A DNA stretch of 64,000 nt from contig CAWAMV010000004.1 of the NCBI GenBank assembly GCA_963783195.1, positions 2,418,001 to 2,482,000 on the forward strand, in the 5' to 3' direction. Position 1 is the stretch's first letter. Each line of letters opens with the position of its first letter. Made by a program: the position numbers and the translations under genes. Source of the DNA: Croceibacterium_B sp963783195. GTDB lineage: Bacteria; Pseudomonadota; Alphaproteobacteria; Sphingomonadales; Sphingomonadaceae. Below, piece by piece: positions 59,921 to 64,000 of this stretch. Under the pieces are notes generated by a model, which saw nothing but the letters and a program-made list of their open reading frames with translations, did not search any database and had not been told where the DNA came from.

Positions 59921-60577
59921 ATGCCGCATGTGATTTTCCCCGGCCCAGAAGGCCGTCTCGAAGGCCGTTTCTCTCCTCCGCCGCGCGCACGCGCGCCGGT
60001 CGCGATGATCCTCCACCCGCACTCGCAGGGCGGGGGCACGATGAACGACCGCATCGTGCAGCGGCTCTACAAGACCTTCGTCGACCGCGGGTTCGCCACC
60101 TTGCGCTTCAATTTCCGCGGCGTCGGCCGCAGCCAGGGAAGCTTCGACAACGGCATCGGCGAACTGTCCGACGCCGCCGCTGCGCTCGACTGGGTGCAGT
60201 CGATCCACCAGGAGGCGCAGACCACCTGGATCGCGGGCGTCAGCTTCGGCGCGCTGATCGGTATGCAGCTGCTGATGCGGCGCCCGGAAATCCGCGGCTT
60301 CATCTCCATCGCTCCGCCGGCGAACATGTACGACTTCAGCTTCCTCGCCCCCTGTCCGGCGAGTGGAATTTTCATCCAGGGTACGGCGGACACGGTGGTC
60401 CAGCCGGTGGCGGTGCAGAAGCTGGTCGACAAGCTGCGCACGCAGAAGCACATCACGATCCACCATGAAGAGATCCCGCGGGCGAATCACTTCTTCGAAA
60501 ACGAGACCGAGGAACTGATGGGCTCGGTCGACAACTACCTCGATTTCCGCCTCTCCCCCGACTGCCCGATCCGCTGA
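59921..60577 (+). CDS. Alpha/beta hydrolase (218 aa)
   Basis: The 218-residue protein has an oxyanion-hole HPH (LHPHSQGGG), FRGVGRS, the nucleophile elbow G-V-S-F-G-A (Ser near position 108) and a C-terminal H in RANHFF. This is the pattern of short serine hydrolases annotated as YfbB/KaiC-related or palmitoyl thioesterase-like. Substrate unknown. It diverges from the desulfurase genes. A perfect GGGCCCGCGGGCCC palindrome lies just after its stop. Confidence 0.85.
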   Translation: MPHVIFPGPEGRLEGRFSPPPRARAPVAMILHPHSQGGGTMNDRIVQRLYKTFVDRGFATLRFNFRGVGRSQGSFDNGIGELSDAAAALDWVQSIHQEAQTTWIAGVSFGALIGMQLLMRRPEIRGFISIAPPANMYDFSFLAPCPASGIFIQGTADTVVQPVAVQKLVDKLRTQKHITIHHEEIPRANHFFENETEELMGSVDNYLDFRLSPDCPIR

Positions 60578-60584
60578 TGCGGAC

Positions 60585-60598
60585 GGGCCCGCGGGCCC
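60585..60598. repeat. 14-bp GC palindrome after the alpha/beta hydrolase gene
   Basis: GGGCCCGCGGGCCC lies 8 bases after the stop. No T-run follows, so a terminator role is doubtful. Confidence 0.35.
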
Positions 60599-60673
60599 CG
60601 GCAAGCCGCTGATTTTCCGGTGATGCGCAATCGCGCAGGAACCCTCTTGTCGACTCGCCCGTTATGTGTGATG

Positions 60674-60688
60674 TTACATTATTACATT
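60674..60688 (+). promoter_or_regulatory. AT-rich direct repeat (TTACATT twice, 8-bp period) upstream of tonB-like gene
   Basis: TTACATT occurs at 60674 and 60682, 19 bases before the start, in otherwise GC-rich DNA. It could hold the -10 element or an activator/repressor site. Confidence 0.35.
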
Positions 60689-60706
60689 GCAATCGGGAGA
60701 GTTGCC

Positions 60707-61378
60707 ATGTCCTACCTGTACCATTCTGCCGACCCCCGCCGCCGCTCGGGCGCCATCATCGCCGTCGTCGCGATCCATGCCATCGTCGGTTACGTCCTCG
60801 TGACCGGCCTGGCTGCCGATTACGTGCGCCACGCGGCAGACAGGCTGAAGGCCGATTTCATCCTCGATCCGCCCGAGCCGGCGCCACCCCCGCCCGATCC
60901 TGTCGTGCAGCCCGAACCCGCGAAGTCCGAGCCACTTGTCGCGCCGCCGCAGGCGCTCGATCTTCCGACCACCAATCGCGTGGAGGTCACGAAATTCGAT
61001 CCGCTCGTCATTGCCGATCCGGTCATCATCCCGCTCCCAACCCCTTTGCCGCTGATCCAGCCCAAGCCCACGCCCAGCTTCGCGCCCAAGGCCGCGCGAC
61101 CGCGCAATGATCCCGCGCGCTGGGTCATGACCGAGGATTATCCGGCCGGCGCGTTGCGTCTTGAAGAGGAGGGCACGACCGGCTTTGCCGTGATCGTCGG
61201 CTCCGACGGCCGGGTCGATGCCTGCGAGATCACCAGGTCGAGCGGCAGCACCCGGCTCGACGAAGCGACCTGCCGCAACGTGGAAAAGCGCGCCCGCTTC
61301 GAAGCGGCCACCGACCAGAACGGCGCACGGGTGGTCGGGCGCTATACCAGCACGGTGCGCTGGCAGATCCCGCGCTGA
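60707..61378 (+). CDS. TonB-like energy transducer
   Basis: The 223-residue protein has an N-terminal membrane anchor (about residues 14-36), a proline-rich spacer (P-E-P-A-P-P-P-P-D-P and similar, residues 55-130), and a C-terminal TonB fold. The fold shows the G-R-V-D-A-C-E-I-T-R-S-S-G pattern and ends in Y-T-S-T-V-R-W-Q-I-P-R. It would pass energy to outer-membrane receptors. No ExbB/ExbD lies beside it. Confidence 0.88.
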   Translation: MSYLYHSADPRRRSGAIIAVVAIHAIVGYVLVTGLAADYVRHAADRLKADFILDPPEPAPPPPDPVVQPEPAKSEPLVAPPQALDLPTTNRVEVTKFDPLVIADPVIIPLPTPLPLIQPKPTPSFAPKAARPRNDPARWVMTEDYPAGALRLEEEGTTGFAVIVGSDGRVDACEITRSSGSTRLDEATCRNVEKRARFEAATDQNGARVVGRYTSTVRWQIPR

Positions 61379-61401
61379 TCGCGCCCGATTCCGACGCCCC
61401 C

Positions 61402-61415
61402 GGTAGGGCCCTACC
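61402..61415. repeat. 14-bp perfect palindrome at the convergent end of tonB and the small membrane gene
   Basis: GGTAGGGCCCTACC spans the stop codon of the minus-strand gene at 61411. It has no loop and no T-run; it may be a protein site or chance. Confidence 0.3.
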
Positions 61416-61635
61416 CGGGAGTCACTTCGGCGCGGTCCACCCCTTCGATATCGTGCAGGGGGGCCGCGCCGTCTTTTTGCGGCACCAGCCAGATCGCAAC
61501 GTTGGCGAACATGACGAAGGCCAGCACGATCATCAGCCAGACCTGCCGCACCATGCCCTGCCGCCGCCAGAGCCAGAACGCGCCCGCCAGCAGTGCAAGG
61601 CCGGCCAGCATGATGATCGATAGAACGGTGTCCAT
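61411..61635 (-). CDS. Small membrane protein of unknown function (74 aa)
   Basis: Two hydrophobic helices (about residues 4-22 and 29-50) with a W-L-W-R-R basic turn between, and an acidic C-terminal tail. No family name is known to me. It converges on the tonB gene and diverges from the DUF3597 gene. Confidence 0.6.
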   Translation of the reverse strand: MDTVLSIIMLAGLALLAGAFWLWRRQGMVRQVWLMIVLAFVMFANVAIWLVPQKDGAAPLHDIEGVDRAEVTPG

Positions 61636-61723
61636 CGTAGCATCCTAGCCCTTTGCCGTGCCTGGCGGAACATACCACCGAGCGGCCTGTTCACTCTGCG
61701 AGAACCGTAACAAGGAACAGGCG

Positions 61724-62122
61724 ATGAGCATCTTCGGCAAGATCAAGGACGCGATCTTCGGGCACAGGACCGAGACGACTCGAACCCCACCGCCCACCGG
61801 CGCGACCACGGGGACCACCCCGGCCGACGCGACTGCGCGAGCGGCACCGACGCACGATACGGCGCCGGTGCCGACGTTCGACGTCGCCCACAGCCTGGAC
61901 TCGATGCCGGGTGCCGACCGGCTCAACTGGCGCACTTCGATTGTCGACCTGATGAAGCTGATCGGGGTCGATTCCGACTACGCGTCTCGCAAGGCGCTGG
62001 CCGAGGAACTGGGCCGTTCCGACTACGAAGGCACGGCCGAGGACAACATCTGGCTCCACCGCCGGGTAATGCAGGACCTTGCAAGGCACGGTGGCCGGGT
62101 CCCGACGGAATACCTCGACTAG
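61724..62122 (+). CDS. DUF3597 domain protein
   Basis: The 132-residue protein begins MSIFGKIKDAIFG, has a Thr/Ala/Pro-rich linker, and ends with LNWRTSIVDLMKLIGVDS and NIWLHRRVMQDLARHGG. This is the DUF3597 domain, resembling a small helical, phage-lysin-like peptidoglycan-binding module. Function is unknown. The ATG at 61724 has AACAGG upstream; a longer frame from 61658 adds nothing recognisable. Confidence 0.85.
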   Translation: MSIFGKIKDAIFGHRTETTRTPPPTGATTGTTPADATARAAPTHDTAPVPTFDVAHSLDSMPGADRLNWRTSIVDLMKLIGVDSDYASRKALAEELGRSDYEGTAEDNIWLHRRVMQDLARHGGRVPTEYLD

Positions 62123-62166
62123 CCCGCCGGCCGATTTGGTAACCTTCCTGCGCTAAGCGCGGAGCG

Positions 62167-63141
62167 GTGACGAAGGTCTACCTGACGATAGACACCGAAT
62201 ACGAATTCGGCTTCGCCGTGCGGCACGGCATCGACGCCCCGGCGCGCGCGCAGAACTACGCGCGCGCCATTGATGGCCGCACGGCCAACGGGCACGCCGG
62301 CCTTGCCTATCAACTGGACTGCTTCGAGCGGTGCGGCCTCAAGGCGGTGTTCTTCGTGGATCCCATGCCGGCGCTGATCTGGGGCACCGGCGCGATTGCC
62401 GCAATCGTCGAGCCGATCCTTTCGCGCGGCCACGACGTACAGCTTCACCTGCACACCGAGTGGCTGGCGCTGGCCGGCAGCGCCAGCCCGATCGGGCCGC
62501 GCACCGGGCAGAACATCAAGGACTTCACGCTCGACGAGCAGACGATCCTTCTGGGCTATGCACGCGAGGCGCTGATGGCCGCAGGGGCCCCGCAACCAGT
62601 CGCCTTTCGCGCCGGGAACTACGGCGCCAACGACGACACGCTGCGCGCGCTCGCCACGCTTGGCTTCACGCACGATTCCAACCACGCCCCCGGCATCGCC
62701 CGTTCCGCCTGCGCCATCGGCCTGGGCCGCGATCAGCTCCGCCCGCTGCGCCGCCACGGAGTGATCGAAGTGCCGGTCGGCTGCATCACCGGGGCGCGCG
62801 GGCTGCGCCACGCGCAGCTCACCGCGCTCTCCGCGCGCGAGCTGCGCGAAGCGACGGCGCATGCGCGTGATCACGGGATCGACAGCTTCACCATCGTCTC
62901 GCACAGCTTCGAACTGCTCAGCCGCGACCGGACGATGGTCAACCGCGTCGTCCAACGCCGCTATGAACGGTTCTGTACCGCGCTTGCCGCGATGCCGGGC
63001 GTTCGCACTGCCACCTACGCCGATGATCCGCCTCGCACACGCCGGTTGCCGGGCCCGCGCCCCCTCCTGCCGCGCAACCCGCTGCGCAGCGGGGCCCGCG
63101 TGCTCGAGCAAGTGTTCGCCAACGCTCTTTACGGGCGCTGA
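62167..63141 (+). CDS. Polysaccharide deacetylase-like (NodB-type) protein
   Basis: The 324-residue protein has T-I-D-T-E at residues 7-11 (catalytic Asp/metal Asp), H-x-H within Q-L-H-L-H-T-E-W (metal ligands) and F-R-A-G-N-Y, which form the NodB deacetylase active site. A histidine in V-S-H-S-F-E near residue 245 may be the catalytic base. No signal peptide is present, so the product is predicted to be cytoplasmic, unusual for cell-wall deacetylases. GTG start. Its stop is one base from the stop of the convergent esterase. Confidence 0.75.
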   Translation: MTKVYLTIDTEYEFGFAVRHGIDAPARAQNYARAIDGRTANGHAGLAYQLDCFERCGLKAVFFVDPMPALIWGTGAIAAIVEPILSRGHDVQLHLHTEWLALAGSASPIGPRTGQNIKDFTLDEQTILLGYAREALMAAGAPQPVAFRAGNYGANDDTLRALATLGFTHDSNHAPGIARSACAIGLGRDQLRPLRRHGVIEVPVGCITGARGLRHAQLTALSARELREATAHARDHGIDSFTIVSHSFELLSRDRTMVNRVVQRRYERFCTALAAMPGVRTATYADDPPRTRRLPGPRPLLPRNPLRSGARVLEQVFANALYGR

Positions 63142-63142
63142 G

Positions 63143-64000
63143 CTAGACTTCGTCCGGCTTCGCGCAGCTGAAGTTCTCCGCCAGCGCCGTGTCACCCTCG
63201 CCATCGTATTTCGCCACCAGCGGATAGGGGCACAGCGGGCGCGACATCGGGGGGCGCGGCGGCTGCGGCGGGGCCCCGGGTGGGCCGGCGACCGCGGTCG
63301 GGCGGGTGGCCACTATCGCGTGCGGCGCCTGGCCGCTCGTCGCCCAGGCGTCGATCGTGCCCAGCGTGTCGAACTGGCTCACCCCCTCGCCTCCCGAGCA
63401 ATGCTCCATGCCCGGCACGATGTAATACCTGAGCTGATCCTGCGCCTGCTGCAGCGGGATCTCGTGGTAGAGCGTTCGGTAGAACAGCAGCGAATTGGTC
63501 GCCGGGATCAGCCCGTCGTTCCAGCCATGGCTCAGCAGCAGTTTGCCGCCACGCGCGAAAAACGGATCGAGGCCCGTCGGCGGCACGTCGAGGATGTCGC
63601 GGCCGTAGGCGACGCCCGCCCGGTTGTCGGTGATGTAGTCGAATGACTTCCAGTCCCACCCGGGCTTGTCGCCGAAGACCAGCATCGTGAAATAGGTCTG
63701 CGCCACCGGAAACGGCGTCGGTCCCTGGGTCAGGGCGGCAAGCTGCATTTCCGCTCCCCATGGCCAGCCACCGAGCACGACGTTGCCGTTCGCGTCCCGG
63801 ATTCCGTCGTGAATCGCCTGCAGGGTGTCGACCTGCGTGGCGGTCAGGCACGAATCGCTTTCGGCGCCGGTGCACTGCAGCGTCCTGGGCTCGAAGGTGC
63901 AGGCGGTCGGGTTCATGATCAGCCCGTCTTCCAGCCCGTCGAGCCTGTCGCACTTCTTCATCACCGCGGCATGGACCGTCGCCAGCTTGGCTGGGCTGAG
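63143..64000 (-). CDS. Tannase/feruloyl esterase family protein (partial, 5' end outside the window)
   Basis: Open from the window end: the visible frame begins LSPAKLATVHAAV, before ATG 63964, so the gene continues beyond 64000. Features of the tannase family include C-D-x-L-D-G-L-x-D-G-x-I-x-N-P, C-T-F-E-P-R-T-L-Q-C (paired cysteines), LLSHGWNDGLIP with the catalytic Asp, and M-E-H-C-S-G-G with His. The Ser nucleophile would be upstream. It hydrolyses ester bonds of phenolic acids, probably in the periplasm. Confidence 0.88.
   Translation of the reverse strand, partial: LSPAKLATVHAAVMKKCDRLDGLEDGLIMNPTACTFEPRTLQCTGAESDSCLTATQVDTLQAIHDGIRDANGNVVLGGWPWGAEMQLAALTQGPTPFPVAQTYFTMLVFGDKPGWDWKSFDYITDNRAGVAYGRDILDVPPTGLDPFFARGGKLLLSHGWNDGLIPATNSLLFYRTLYHEIPLQQAQDQLRYYIVPGMEHCSGGEGVSQFDTLGTIDAWATSGQAPHAIVATRPTAVAGPPGAPPQPPRPPMSRPLCPYPLVAKYDGEGDTALAENFSCAKPDEV

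Overview
The window is about 64 kb of GC-rich (roughly 65-67 %) chromosomal DNA from an alphaproteobacterium. It is most likely a member of the Sphingomonadales, Erythrobacteraceae-like. Evidence: an atpHAGDC operon separate from F0 genes; the order rpmF-plsX-fabH-ihfA-merR; a CcrM-type GANTC methyltransferase; a three-subunit transhydrogenase preceded by a 39-residue aa3-oxidase subunit IV-like gene; the DUF1285-NUDIX-cca block; and a cobaltochelatase CobT. No rRNA, tRNA, insertion sequence, CRISPR array or prophage was found. The content is mainly core genome with small accessory islands.

Layout. 1-2.1 kb: end of a DinG-like helicase, a SixA-like phosphatase and a small unknown. 2.1-5.1 kb (minus): ribosomal protein L32, fatty-acid initiation (plsX, fabH), IHF-alpha and a MerR regulator. 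5.3-9.6 kb: MAPEG protein, Rieske oxygenase, MBL hydrolase, an S24/LexA-like repressor divergent from two small unknown genes, and a 2-hydroxyacid dehydrogenase. 9.6-15.4 kb: cysS, an orphan YefM/Phd-type antitoxin, a PCuAC-like protein, cobT, an outer-membrane DUF2490 protein and a DUF4197 protein. 15.4-22 kb: priA, a CPBP protease, ada with a PEP-mutase-like gene, and a membrane-anchored trypsin-like protease. 22-27 kb: atpHAGDC with a clear terminator, then a small HNH gene. 27.4-33.2 kb: GT-C glycosyltransferase, two DMT exporters, a solitary cpaF and two tandem entericidin-like lipoproteins. 33.2-40.1 kb (minus): methyltransferase, NAD(P)-binding protein, dgt, a racemase and the pnt operon with an embedded exported VOC protein. 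40.3-47 kb: a response regulator with an AAA+ domain, a lipoprotein, folP, ccrM, a HisKA_2 histidine kinase and a sulfotransferase. 47-53.6 kb: rnhB, PQQ sugar dehydrogenase, GNAT, DUF1285, NUDIX, cca and a PRC-barrel group. 53.8-64 kb: parC, DJ-1/PfpI protein, DUF302, ferredoxin with two cysteine desulfurases, hydrolase, TonB, DUF3597, a polysaccharide deacetylase and the end of a tannase-type esterase.

Most striking are: (i) the 403-bp region upstream of ccrM, with six GANTC sites in about 150 bp, a perfect DnaA box and a TTAACCAT element resembling a CtrA half-site, which looks like a replication and methylation-state control region; (ii) an antitoxin without a toxin, with a perfect operator-like palindrome overlapping a hairpin that would cover its ribosome binding site; (iii) an S24 repressor facing two unknown small genes across a palindrome; (iv) an exported VOC-fold protein inside the transhydrogenase operon; (v) a GAFTGA-degenerate NtrC-like regulator. 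Three genes (histidine kinase, NUDIX, parC) each carry a single-base indel. Since parC is normally essential, at least some of these are probably sequencing errors.
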